From Winogradskyella epiphytica (GTDB taxonomy: Bacteria > Bacteroidota > Bacteroidia > Flavobacteriales > Flavobacteriaceae): DNA of 64,000 nt. This document shows positions 17,443 to 27,000 of the stretch, piece after piece. Each line of letters begins with the position of its first letter. Positions within the stretch are counted from its first letter, which is position 1. The notes below the pieces were generated by a model. The model did no database searches, was not told the origin of the DNA, and was given only the letters and a program-made list of their open reading frames with translations. The DNA lies in the NCBI RefSeq assembly GCF_003217215.1, contig NZ_QJTD01000002.1, forward strand, positions 570,654-634,653, in the 5' to 3' direction. The position numbers were made by a program, and so were the translations under genes.

Positions 17443-18519
17443 TTAATGTTCGCCATAGCCAACATCGTCCATTTTTCCTTTAAAAACTTTATATTGAATC
17501 ACCATATAAGCGGCAACCAAAACTGCAGCTATAACAAACCAGTACACGCCTACCTGTAATCCGTATTCATGTGCTGCAACATTATAAATAGTTAAATCTG
17601 GATTTATTGTATTAGTTGAAGGCAACATTTTAGGGAAAATAGATGCAACGGTAGAGGTTAATCCGCCAAATAAGAACAAGGATGAAAATAAAAATCCTTT
17701 ACCATCTTTTTGGAAAGATTTTACTTTAAACAAACCAAATATACCAATAAAGGTAATTATTGGAAAAACCCAGAGCCAAGGATATTGTATAAAATTATGA
17801 AACGGTTTTGGTTCGATTATATGCCAAATTAACAAGGAAATTATTACCAAAGCTAATAGGACAAAATTTAGATTAAACACCACTTTTTTTAGTTTGGCAT
17901 TTAATTTAGAATTGGTTTTGAAAATAATCCAATTAGCACCATGAATTGCCAAAGCTACCACTCCAATAACCCCTAGTAATAAGGTAAACCAATCTATAAT
18001 TCCTAAATGTTCGGCTTGTGGGCTAAAAGTTGGATTCCAAAGAGGCAGAAAAAAATAATGTGGCTCGTGTGCCGAAACGCCATCTGTTACCATACCTAGA
18101 TTAACGCCTCTTACTACATTTCCTAAAGCTATTCCAAAAAACAAGGCTAGAAGTAAACTTGCTATTCCAAAGGCTTTGTCCCAAATAGCTTCCCACATTT
18201 TATTTTGTACTTGTCCGCGTAACTCTAAACCAATAGCCCTAAAAATAAGCAACCATAAAATCATTATTAATGGTAAATAAAAGCCACTAAAGGAAGATGC
18301 ATATAGTGTTGGAAACGCAAAAAACAACACACCTCCTACTGCAATTAGCCAAACTTCATTTGCGTCCCAAAATGGACCAATGGCATTTGTAATAGCTTTT
18401 TTATCTTTTTCTGTTTTTGCAAAAAACAGATGAATAATCCCTGCTCCAAAATCGTAACCATCTAAAATTACATAAATAGTTAGCATGGTCATTAATACGA
18501 TATACCAAAATAATTCCAT
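17443..18519 (-). CDS. cydB: Cytochrome bd ubiquinol/menaquinol oxidase subunit II
   Basis: 358-residue, multi-segment partner of CydA. The family opening is clear (LDGYDFGAGI near residue 20), as are GPFWDANEVWLI and later LPLWNPTFSP. Together with CydA it reduces oxygen to water with quinol as donor, giving high oxygen affinity and resistance to nitric oxide, peroxide and sulfide. It starts two bases past the cydA stop. Confidence 0.97.
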   Translation of the reverse strand: MELFWYIVLMTMLTIYVILDGYDFGAGIIHLFFAKTEKDKKAITNAIGPFWDANEVWLIAVGGVLFFAFPTLYASSFSGFYLPLIMILWLLIFRAIGLELRGQVQNKMWEAIWDKAFGIASLLLALFFGIALGNVVRGVNLGMVTDGVSAHEPHYFFLPLWNPTFSPQAEHLGIIDWFTLLLGVIGVVALAIHGANWIIFKTNSKLNAKLKKVVFNLNFVLLALVIISLLIWHIIEPKPFHNFIQYPWLWVFPIITFIGIFGLFKVKSFQKDGKGFLFSSLFLFGGLTSTVASIFPKMLPSTNTINPDLTIYNVAAHEYGLQVGVYWFVIAAVLVAAYMVIQYKVFKGKMDDVGYGEH

Positions 18520-18521
18520 AG

Positions 18522-19856
18522 TTAGTTGAGTTTAGTTGTTTCAGGTCCTTTATTTATAATTTTTCCTGCAAGCATTAAAAATAACAGTCCTAATAAAAGA
18601 TAAAGACCAATAAAGCCAAGCAAAGTGAAAAGTGTATTTCCAGAGGAAACAGTTGGTGAAATTCCGTCAGCAGTTCGTAAGAGATCATAAACTAGCCAAG
18701 GCTGTCTACCAAGTTCTGCAGTATACCATCCGGTTGTATTAGCAATATATGGAAATGGCAACATGAGCATAAGTATCCATAAAATCCACTTTGTTTTATA
18801 TAGTTTTTTTCGGAATAATTGGATACTTGCAATTAGCATCAGAGCTATAAAAATAGTTCCCAAGCCTACCATAATGTGGTATGCGTAGTATAGACCAGGA
18901 ATATTTGTAGGATAAACACTTTCATCAAACTCATTAAGTCCTTTTATTTCTGCATCCCAACTTTGATAGGTTAAAAAGCTTAATATATTAGGAACTGCAA
19001 TTTTATTATCTAGTTTTTTATTTTCAACATCTGGTTGTCCTATTAAGATAATTTCAGAACCACCTTCTTCTGTTTCAAAAATTCCTTCCATGGCTGCAAA
19101 AGTTACAGGTTGATGTTCTGCTACATTTTTTGCCATCCAATCTCCTGTAGGAAAAGCAACTAAAATACTAGATATCAATCCGAAGATAACACCTGTTTTT
19201 ACAAAGAGTTTTCCAAATTCACTATGTTTATTATTTAATAAGTAAAAAGCACCAACCGCAGCAACCACAAAGGAAGATGTAATTACAGAACCCATTTGGT
19301 TATGTAAAAATGCTGGCATTAACCAAGGGTTAGAAAATAATGCTCCAAAATTGTTGAGTACAAATCTGCCATTTTCTAATATTTCGTATCCTACTGGATA
19401 TTGCATCCAGGAATGTGTGGCAATAATTAGATAACCACTAGCCCAAGAGCCTAAAAAGACTAAAAAACCAGTTAAGAAATGTAATTTTTGCCCAAGTAGT
19501 TTTTCACCAAACAGAAAGAGTCCTAAAAAGGAAGATTCTAGAAAAAAGGAAAACATGCCTTCCATGGCTAGAGTTTGACCAATAATTCCTCCCGTAAGCT
19601 CCGAGAACTTTGCCCAGTTTGTACCAAATTGAAACTCCATGGGTATTCCGGTAACGACTCCCATGGCAAAATTGAGTGCAAAAATTTTCATCCAGAATCT
19701 TGCTGCATCGTTGTACTTATCGATTTTTGTTCGGAGGAATTTCCACTTAAAATAGACTATCATTAAAGATAATCCCATTGTTAATTGCGGAAATAAATAG
19801 TGAAATGTGATAGTAAATGCAAACTGCATTCTATCATAAAATAGCATGTCTTCCAT
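18522..19856 (-). CDS. cydA: Cytochrome bd oxidase subunit I (short Q-loop form)
   Basis: 444 residues, carrying the haems b558, b595 and d. Visible are the N-terminal DRMQFAFTITFHYLFP with the haem-ligand His, the FxxExSFLGLFLFG stretch with its Glu, and GWYTAELGRQPW near the C-terminus, diagnostic of the family. The segment between helices six and seven is short, placing it with the short Q-loop forms. Transcription should start about 13 bases upstream, from a Crp/Fnr-type promoter. Confidence 0.97.
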   Translation of the reverse strand: MEDMLFYDRMQFAFTITFHYLFPQLTMGLSLMIVYFKWKFLRTKIDKYNDAARFWMKIFALNFAMGVVTGIPMEFQFGTNWAKFSELTGGIIGQTLAMEGMFSFFLESSFLGLFLFGEKLLGQKLHFLTGFLVFLGSWASGYLIIATHSWMQYPVGYEILENGRFVLNNFGALFSNPWLMPAFLHNQMGSVITSSFVVAAVGAFYLLNNKHSEFGKLFVKTGVIFGLISSILVAFPTGDWMAKNVAEHQPVTFAAMEGIFETEEGGSEIILIGQPDVENKKLDNKIAVPNILSFLTYQSWDAEIKGLNEFDESVYPTNIPGLYYAYHIMVGLGTIFIALMLIASIQLFRKKLYKTKWILWILMLMLPFPYIANTTGWYTAELGRQPWLVYDLLRTADGISPTVSSGNTLFTLLGFIGLYLLLGLLFLMLAGKIINKGPETTKLN

Positions 19857-19873
19857 CTGTAAATTTTATTATA

Positions 19874-19917
19874 TAAAAATACACAGTACTAATCTCTTAC
19901 TATGTAACATATATTAC
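19874..19917 (-). promoter_or_regulatory. Crp/Fnr-type activated promoter of cydAB
   Basis: Minus-strand palindrome GTAATatatGTTAC (19917-19904, centre 19910.5; one mismatch between arms), followed by the -7 box TATTTTTA (19881-19874). Centre-to-box spacing is 29.5 bases, exactly as at the efflux, short-unit and haem lipoprotein promoters. Predicted start near 19869. Confidence 0.7.
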
Positions 19918-19955
19918 AGAAAATTAAAAATAAAACCTCCACTTTATATTGGTGT

Positions 19956-21299
19956 TTATTTAAAGTTTTCTACAGCATCGCTTAAATCATAAACAGGAAC
20001 TTTATTTGTTAAATTGGAAATAATACTACTACCAGTAGCACTTCTATAACCTCCTGCACAGTGTACCACGATAGGCTTATCTGTTGGTATGTTAGCTTCC
20101 GAATCTCTTAATTGATCTAATGGAATAGTGATGGCATCCTTAAAAAACATTTGCTCTTCTACTTCACTTTTATTTCTAACATCTACTATGGTGTATTTAT
20201 TCTTGTTATTTTTAAAATCTTCTAGATTAAAAGGTTTTGAATCTGCAAAAGTTGCTTTTCCTAAGGTCATCATGCCTTTTAATTGCTTTTCGTAGCCTAT
20301 TTTGGCTATTCGGCTTAAGACTTTCTCTCTGTCTTTTACAGAGTTTAAAACTACATAGAAAGGCTCTTCTGGTTTTACAATAGCACCTAACCAGGTTTCA
20401 AATTTATCGTCTTCTGTTTCTGCAATAATATTGATGCTTTTTGGTAAATGATTTTTATTATAGTCGTCTTGATTTCTAATATCTACTATTAAAGTTTCAC
20501 TTACTTCTAGTTTATCTACCTGAAATTGGAAACTTGGTTTTGCAATACTTATTTCAAAATTATCGGCGCCTTCCTTATTTATATCTACATTATAGCCAAA
20601 GTAAGATGGTATAAAAGGTTGGTCTTTTAAAATATGTTCTATAAAATCTGCTTCCGATAAATTTTTAAACACCCAATTTTCTTTTCTTTCTCTCCCTAAG
20701 GTACTGGAAGGGTCGGTACTTAAATTTTTTCCACATAACGAGCCTGCTCCATGAGCTGGATAAATAATTGTACTATCTGGCAAATCATTAAATTTATTTT
20801 TAACAGTGTGGTACATGCTTTTTGCCAATTCTTCTCGCTTAGCTTTCATATTACCAGCTTTTTCTCTCAAGTCTGGTCTACCAACATCTCCAATAAATAA
20901 GGTGTCACCAGAAAACATCACGTGCTTATCCTTATCATCTTTCGCAATTATTGTAATACTATCAGGAGAATGACCCGGCGTATTTATGGCTTTAAACGAG
21001 ATCTTACCCATTTTAAATGTATCGCCATCATCAAAAGTCTTATGCGGATAGCTTGCTCCTACAAGTTTACTTACATAAATATCTGCTCCTGTTTCTTTGT
21101 GTATTTGCAAATGACTACTTACAAAATCGGCATGAGGATGGGTTTCAAAAACGGCCACAATTTGTACATTATGCTTTTCTGCCAATTCGTAATAAGGCTG
21201 TACACTTCTCGAAGGATCCACTAAGGCCATTTTGCCGTCGCTTATTATAGCGTAAGAATAATGTGCTAAGGGTTCGTCTTTAAATTGTTTAATTGTCAT
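19956..21299 (-). CDS. Persulfide dioxygenase-like MBL-fold protein with two rhodanese domains
   Basis: 447 residues. Residues 1-250 are a metallo-beta-lactamase domain of the ETHE1 type: THPHADFVSSH metal motif, NTPGHSPDS and GDTLFIGDVGRPDL. Residues about 262-350 form a rhodanese-like domain with no Cys at the loop (VVLNSVKDR). Residues about 358-447 form a second one with the catalytic Cys in VVHCAGGYRS. ETHE1 enzymes oxidise glutathione persulfide to sulfite; the active rhodanese would pass sulfane sulfur. Its place beside the bd oxidase, itself sulfide tolerant, supports a role in sulfide handling. It has its own start 100 bases from cydA. Confidence 0.88.
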   Translation of the reverse strand: MTIKQFKDEPLAHYSYAIISDGKMALVDPSRSVQPYYELAEKHNVQIVAVFETHPHADFVSSHLQIHKETGADIYVSKLVGASYPHKTFDDGDTFKMGKISFKAINTPGHSPDSITIIAKDDKDKHVMFSGDTLFIGDVGRPDLREKAGNMKAKREELAKSMYHTVKNKFNDLPDSTIIYPAHGAGSLCGKNLSTDPSSTLGRERKENWVFKNLSEADFIEHILKDQPFIPSYFGYNVDINKEGADNFEISIAKPSFQFQVDKLEVSETLIVDIRNQDDYNKNHLPKSINIIAETEDDKFETWLGAIVKPEEPFYVVLNSVKDREKVLSRIAKIGYEKQLKGMMTLGKATFADSKPFNLEDFKNNKNKYTIVDVRNKSEVEEQMFFKDAITIPLDQLRDSEANIPTDKPIVVHCAGGYRSATGSSIISNLTNKVPVYDLSDAVENFK

Positions 21300-21519
21300 G
21301 ATTATATTCTTTAAATCAATTAATTTAAGTCTAACGGTAGAAATGAAACAAGTCTTTAGAAGAGCGATGATTTTTCAGTTCAGTTGACCTTTATAAATAT
21401 ACGAAACCAATTTTTAAAATTTTTATAATCAGTAATAATCCATAAAAACCAAATCGAGTAACTTCGATGGAGAAACAATTTCAATAATGCTGAGTATTAC
21501 TTATTTCGTTTTACAGCAT

Positions 21520-21554
21520 AAAAAAAGAGGACGCTTTGAATTAAAACATCCTCT
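21520..21554 (-). terminator. Terminator after the 62-codon membrane gene
   Basis: Stem AGAGGA (21526-21531) with TCCTCT (21549-21554) and, on the minus strand, a run of seven T beginning at 21526. It lies 23 bases downstream of the stop of the small gene at 21577. Confidence 0.7.
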
Positions 21555-21576
21555 ATTTATCTATAATTTATTATCT

Positions 21577-21765
21577 CTATTTCTCTTCATTATTTTTATT
21601 AAGACTATCAGTCAGATCACTATGTTCTTCGGAGGCTTCTTTTTTGCCGCTCATCATAAAGTTAATCAAAATACCCACTAAGGTTATACAAACTAAGGCA
21701 AAGATGACAATCATAATCACTCCGTTTGTCCAACTATATAATGCAATGCTGTTTAGTATCATCAT
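21577..21765 (-). CDS. Small single-segment membrane protein with charged tail
   Basis: 62 residues (61 if the second ATG is used). One membrane segment (about residues 14-38, VIMIVIFALVCITLVGILI) precedes a charged, Glu/Lys-rich cytoplasmic tail (GKKEASEEHSDLTDSLNKNN). It has its own terminator, and spacing on both sides suggests a separate unit. No family recognised. Codon use and composition look like a real gene. Confidence 0.6.
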   Translation of the reverse strand: MMILNSIALYSWTNGVIMIVIFALVCITLVGILINFMMSGKKEASEEHSDLTDSLNKNNEEK

Positions 21766-21890
21766 AATAAAAATGTTTGTGTTTAATAAATGTAAATATA
21801 ATATGCGTGATTACAAACACATATGATATTTATCAGCATTTTATAACCTTAATCTACTAAACACAGAGAAACCTCTATTATTTATATAAA

Positions 21891-22184
21891 TTAATGGGTG
21901 TTTATAATAGAAATGATATCATCTTTTTGAAGCACTCCAGATTGTCTCCAAACTTGTTTTCCATTTTTAAATAAAATCATCGTTGGAACTCCTCTAACTT
22001 GATACTTAGAAGCCAAAGACTGATTCTTATCAACGTCAATTTTTATAATCGACACATCGTCGCCTAATTTATCTTTTACATCTTTTAAAATAGGACTCAT
22101 CATTTTACATGGTCCACACCATTCTGCAAAAAAATCAACTAAAACAGGTTTATCTTGATTTATTAGTTCTGAAAATTTACTCAT
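21891..22184 (-). CDS. trxA: Thioredoxin
   Basis: 97-residue thioredoxin with the active site WCGPCK in FFAEWCGPCKMM, the buried DVDKN strand and the cis-Pro loop VRGVPTMILF. No signal peptide, so it should act in the cytoplasm as a dithiol reductant. It lies 15 bases after the haem lipoprotein gene and should share its Crp/Fnr-type promoter. It is one of probably several thioredoxins in the genome. Confidence 0.92.
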   Translation of the reverse strand: MSKFSELINQDKPVLVDFFAEWCGPCKMMSPILKDVKDKLGDDVSIIKIDVDKNQSLASKYQVRGVPTMILFKNGKQVWRQSGVLQKDDIISIINTH

Positions 22185-22199
22185 ACTTGATATTATTTT

Positions 22200-23231
22200 T
22201 TATTTATTGAAAGTTATACTCCATATACCTCTCACTTCATTAATATCGTAACCAATGGCTTTATCCATAGGATACAACCTTTTAATTCGTGCTAATGTTG
22301 AAGGGTTTATTCCATCATTAGGATTACCATGACATTGTAAACACATGGCATTGGTCGTAATTGGGTAATAAACTTTCACTTTGTTGTCTAATTCTTTCAC
22401 TATTGGTTTTGCTTCTTCTCCATTTGCAACAACTTTCTTAAAGTTCTCCATATAAACTAGCTCATCAGCATTCGCTTTATTGTTGGGATTCCTAGGCTTA
22501 TCCGTAACTCGTTTTATTGATGCATTATGCACTACGGACATACTATCTGTTAATGGATAAGCTTGTACATTACAAAAATCCAAAGCTTCCAATATTCCTT
22601 TTTTTTGAATAGTTTCCATTAAATTTTTACCTAAAACCTTTTTTGTAGATAATGTATATTTTAAACCACGCTCTCCATAAGGTAAATCTTGAAAATCATT
22701 TTGGGCTTGTTGCATGCCATGTTTTTTACCTTGACCATTCTCCTTTCCACTTCCTTTCCCATTTCCTTTATGATTCCCTTTTTTTTCATTAAAATGACCT
22801 TCGAACCATTCTGGTTGTTCAATGTCGTAATCATACATATATTCAGCAATTTGCGCAATAGTTTCTTCTGGATAATGTTGTTTTGGCATGATACCAAAAC
22901 GTTTTACAGCTCCATGCATTTTTGCATTCGATTCAACTGGATTTTTTATCCATGCTTGCATCGCTTTTACAAATTCTTCTTTGGTTGTATTCTCACCTAT
23001 ATAATGTTTTTTAATCGCAATCATAGGAGGCCCTATTCTATCCTGATGGTCGGCTGTTGGACTATGACATACATAACAGTTGGTTTCCATTAACTTTTTA
23101 CCTGGATGATTTTTATTGTCTACAACACTTAAGTTGTCAACACTACTATAAGAATCGTTATTTTTCTTACCTAATGTGCAGCTGGTAAAAACGATTGCTA
23201 TAATAAAATAAATTATTACTGTCTTTCTCAT
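22200..23231 (-). CDS. Di-haem c-type lipoprotein: cytochrome c plus DUF3365-type domain
   Basis: 343 residues. The lipoprotein signal ends IVFTSC (Cys18). Residues about 45-130 form a cytochrome c domain with one CYVCH haem site and a plausible Met ligand (FGIMPKQHY). A Gly/Lys/Asn low-complexity linker (about 148-172) leads to a C-terminal domain (about 185-343) with CLQCHG and the VRGIWSITF ending typical of DUF3365, a haem-binding sensor or redox domain. Likely anchored facing the periplasm. The promoter and downstream trxA point to a redox or nitrosative stress role; exact function unknown. Confidence 0.82.
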   Translation of the reverse strand: MRKTVIIYFIIAIVFTSCTLGKKNNDSYSSVDNLSVVDNKNHPGKKLMETNCYVCHSPTADHQDRIGPPMIAIKKHYIGENTTKEEFVKAMQAWIKNPVESNAKMHGAVKRFGIMPKQHYPEETIAQIAEYMYDYDIEQPEWFEGHFNEKKGNHKGNGKGSGKENGQGKKHGMQQAQNDFQDLPYGERGLKYTLSTKKVLGKNLMETIQKKGILEALDFCNVQAYPLTDSMSVVHNASIKRVTDKPRNPNNKANADELVYMENFKKVVANGEEAKPIVKELDNKVKVYYPITTNAMCLQCHGNPNDGINPSTLARIKRLYPMDKAIGYDINEVRGIWSITFNK

Positions 23232-23248
23232 TAGAAATTTGATTTCTA

Positions 23249-23292
23249 TAAAGATACCAATCAGATATATTATAATAAGTAACTTATGTTAC
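23249..23292 (-). promoter_or_regulatory. Crp/Fnr-type activated promoter of the haem lipoprotein-trxA unit
   Basis: Perfect palindrome GTAACataaGTTAC on the minus strand (23292-23279, centre 23285.5), then the -7 box TATCTTTA (23256-23249). Spacing is 29.5 bases. Predicted start near 23244, 13 bases before the ATG. Site and spacing match the three other sites in the window. Confidence 0.7.
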
Positions 23293-23321
23293 AATGGCTT
23301 ATTGCGCAGGAAACCATTAAT

Positions 23322-24080
23322 TTAAACAAGGAATTCTTCAGCGATAGGTGCTTCGTGGATATGTAAATTATGAAAATCATAAATAGGAGCACACACTGCC
23401 AATGAAGCTACATAATTCTCGCTAATATCGAAGCTGAGGACTCGTACAATATCATAACCAGCCATTAGATTTAATGGAACTGTATGGAGTTGATTTATCA
23501 CCGGAATTTTAATCAAAGCATCGTCAATCCCTCGCCCTATAGCCTTTACGATTGCTTCCTTTCTTGTCCAGAATTTATAAAATGAGTGTCGTTTATTTTT
23601 TGATTCATGAATAAGTTTTATCTCTTCCTTAGAAAAAACAGTTGGTAAAATTTCAGTATAATTGAATTCGTTATCTATAAACTCGATATCTACACCAATT
23701 TCATATTTACTAATCGCAATTAGTGCAATATCTCCCGCATGAGACACGTTAAAATGTAAGGACTTATCGGATGGCAAATATGGCTTATGATTGGTATGTT
23801 TTTCCAAGGTAATTTTTGCAATATCTGCACCTGATTCTTCCGCTAATAGGTGTTTCAAAAGGCTACGACTAACGATAAATCTATTTTTATCTTTAGTTTG
23901 CCTATACCTCTCAGCGCGCTCTTTTTCGGCAATCGTTAATGAATTACTAAGGGCATCAATAACTTTGTAATAATCGGACAGTACAATTTTAAATAATTTC
24001 ACGTCCGAATTCAACAAATTCCCTGCCGACTCTCCTTCCTGAATGACTTCCGAATTTCCGCAATATAATTTACTAGACAC
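23322..24080 (-). CDS. Sfp-type 4'-phosphopantetheinyl transferase
   Basis: Loads the phosphopantetheine arm onto the carrier domains of the two synthases upstream. 252 residues with the family motifs: LHFNVSHAGDIALIAIS, GVDIEFID (Mg-binding Asp and Glu) and FWTRKEAIVKAIGRG. The start is GTG at 24080-24078, inside the last codons of the NRPS gene (overlap GTGTCTAG), so translation is coupled. It is the last gene of the cluster. Confidence 0.94.
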   Translation of the reverse strand: MSSKLYCGNSEVIQEGESAGNLLNSDVKLFKIVLSDYYKVIDALSNSLTIAEKERAERYRQTKDKNRFIVSRSLLKHLLAEESGADIAKITLEKHTNHKPYLPSDKSLHFNVSHAGDIALIAISKYEIGVDIEFIDNEFNYTEILPTVFSKEEIKLIHESKNKRHSFYKFWTRKEAIVKAIGRGIDDALIKIPVINQLHTVPLNLMAGYDIVRVLSFDISENYVASLAVCAPIYDFHNLHIHEAPIAEEFLV

Positions 24081-27000
24081 GATGTATATTCTTAGTATTC
24101 AACACTTCTTGGAGACTCTTGGCAAGCTCATCAACATGAGGTTTTTCAAACATATCTACATGGTTACCTGGTACCATATGCCTTCTTATACCTTTTGTAC
24201 TCATCTTTCGCCATCCAAGATATTTGTGATCATGAACAAAGTTAACTTCTTCTTTGGCCCTAAATAAATCTATAACAATATCCTGAGGAATAATAGTATA
24301 TCTCTCGGTAGCCTTATTGTGATTTTTCAACAGCTTAATAGGGACATTGAACTGTATTTCATATTGTTTCGCGTGGCCATGTTTTAGTCGTAAATAGAAT
24401 CCTGAAAGTTGTAATTTGATCAATTCCTTTCTTCTTAAAAAGTTCTTCTTATTACTGAACATATTTAAGATAACATAACCAACTTTTCCAATAAGATATA
24501 AGGATGAAAGCACTTTTTTCTTAATCGGATTTTTATAGTAATACGATGGGAAAACATAGGTATCAAATTGAGCGAGTAGTGTGACCTCTTTACCTTTAGC
24601 TATTAATTGTCTTGCCATTTCAAAAGCCACAATACCTCCATAAGAAAAACCTCCTAAGGCATAAGGTCCTGTAGGATTTGATGCTTCAATTTCAGATATA
24701 TAATCTGCAGCCATTTGATGAATAGAATCATGAGGTTCAGACACGCCATCTATTCCCCTTGATTGAAGCCCATAAACAGGTTGTTCTTTATCAAGTTTTT
24801 GTGCTAAATCATTAAACATTAATACATGATGATTAGCTCCATGAACAATATATAACGGAGGCTTTGAGCCTTCAGGCTTTAATGGAATTAAAGAGTCCCA
24901 AACAAAAAACTCACTATCCATGTATGCGGCTAATCCTTTTACAGTTGGGTGCTTAAGCAGTGCAACAAGAGGTACTCTATTTCCAGTTTCACTCTCAAGT
25001 CGAGCCATCACCTGAACCCCTACAATGGAATGTCCTCCAATCTCAAAAAAATCACTATTTACATCTATTTTTTCTATATCTAAACAATCTTCCCAAATAG
25101 AAGCTATTATCTTTTCGGATTCAGTAGTAGGTGCTGCAAATTCCTGCTTAGTTTTCTTAGTTGGAACATTTTGTAAGAGCGCTTTTCTATCGATTTTCCC
25201 ACTTAATGTTTTAGGAAATTCATCAACAAAAATAAACTGATTAGGAATCATGTGTGTAGGTAGATAATTTTTTAGTTCTTCCTTCCAAAAACGCCCTTGA
25301 TTTGAATTATCGTTACCTATATTTTGTGCAATCACATGAGCTATTAATTGATCATCATTAACTAATACTACTGATGAATCCACTCCCTTTAATGAATCTA
25401 AAGCCTGCTCTATTTCGCCCAACTCGATACGATGACCTCGTATTTTAACCTGTTGATCTATGCGTCCCAAACAATGGACATCACCCGAAGGAAGCAACTT
25501 GGCTAAATCTCCGGTTCGATATAAAACTGGCCCTAGCCTCGATTCAAATGGATTTTTAATAAATTTCTCGGTGGTTAAATCATCTCTTTTCCAATAGCCC
25601 TTTGCAACGCCATCTCCCGCAATACAAAGCTCCCCAGTTTTTCCTGATTCAACCAATTTACCTTGTTCATTTACAATATAAAATTGGGTGTTGGCCATTG
25701 GACGACCAATGGTTATTAAATCATCTGACTTAGAAATTTCTTTCATAGCAGACCAAATTGTCGTTTCTGTTGGCCCATACATGTTCCATAGTACATCTAC
25801 CCTGTCCAAGATATTTTTAGCTAATACTATTGGAAGTGCTTCTCCGGTAGATATAGCTCTAATTGGAAGGTGTTCCTTCCATCCTGAATACATTAACATC
25901 TGCCAAGTTCCTGGCGTAGCCTGCATCACTGTTACGGCCTCTTCCTTCATCACATTGAGCAGCAAACGTGTATCTTTTGATGTTTCCTCATTAGTAACTA
26001 TCAATTTAGCACCTGCTAAAAGAGGAGCAAATAGTTCTACCATGGCGATATCAAATGAAATCGTCGTGATTGAAATTAATACATCACTAGCTTTGATGCT
26101 CGGTTTATCTAATACACTAAATAATAGATTTACCAAGTTTTTATGTGAAATAGGAACACCTTTAGGTTTCCCTGTCGAACCAGATGTATAGAGCAAATAA
26201 GCGGTGTTATTGATGTCTATAGTTTCATTAAGTGGCGATTCTGGATAATCTTCAAGTTTTGAAAAGAGATCTTGTAAATGTATGATATTAATACCTGCTT
26301 CTAATGACGTAGATAATGCTTTAGTTGTAATCATGCATTTCGACTCAGAGTCTTCTAACATAAATTCCAAACGCTTAGAAGGATAAGTTGGATCTAAAGG
26401 CAGGTAGGCCGCACCACATTCCATAATTGCGATTAAGGTAATTATCATTTCGGTGGATCTCGGTAATGAAACGGCTACAAAATCACCATTCTTAACACCA
26501 TGAGCTTTCAAGTAATGTGCTACTTGATGAACTTGCTTTGCTAAATCACTATAGGCTATTTGATCTTCCCCAAACTTAATTGCATTCTTTGATGGATTAA
26601 TTTGAGCTTGTTTAAATAGTAATTCATGCAATGGTTCTTTTGGATAAGATTTTTCAGTAGTATTTAACTCTGAATAATCAGAAATATCAACTTTTATGAT
26701 TTCCCCAATCTTCACATCAGGATTTGCTACTATGGTATCTAAAATTACCTGAAAAGTACGCATCATTTGCTTGATGGTACTTGGCTTAAATAAATTTGAG
26801 TTATAAGACCATTCTAAGATGAGATCCTTATCCGATCCCGTAGCGTTCATAAATATTTCAAAAGATTCATAGGCCCTCGGATTACTCCTCAATTCATAAT
26901 CTAATCCTGAAAATGACACTGCAGAAGACATGCCCATGTCTATGTTAAATACCACTGGCACCAATGGTACTCGCGATGGGTCTCTAGCAATTGCTAATTT

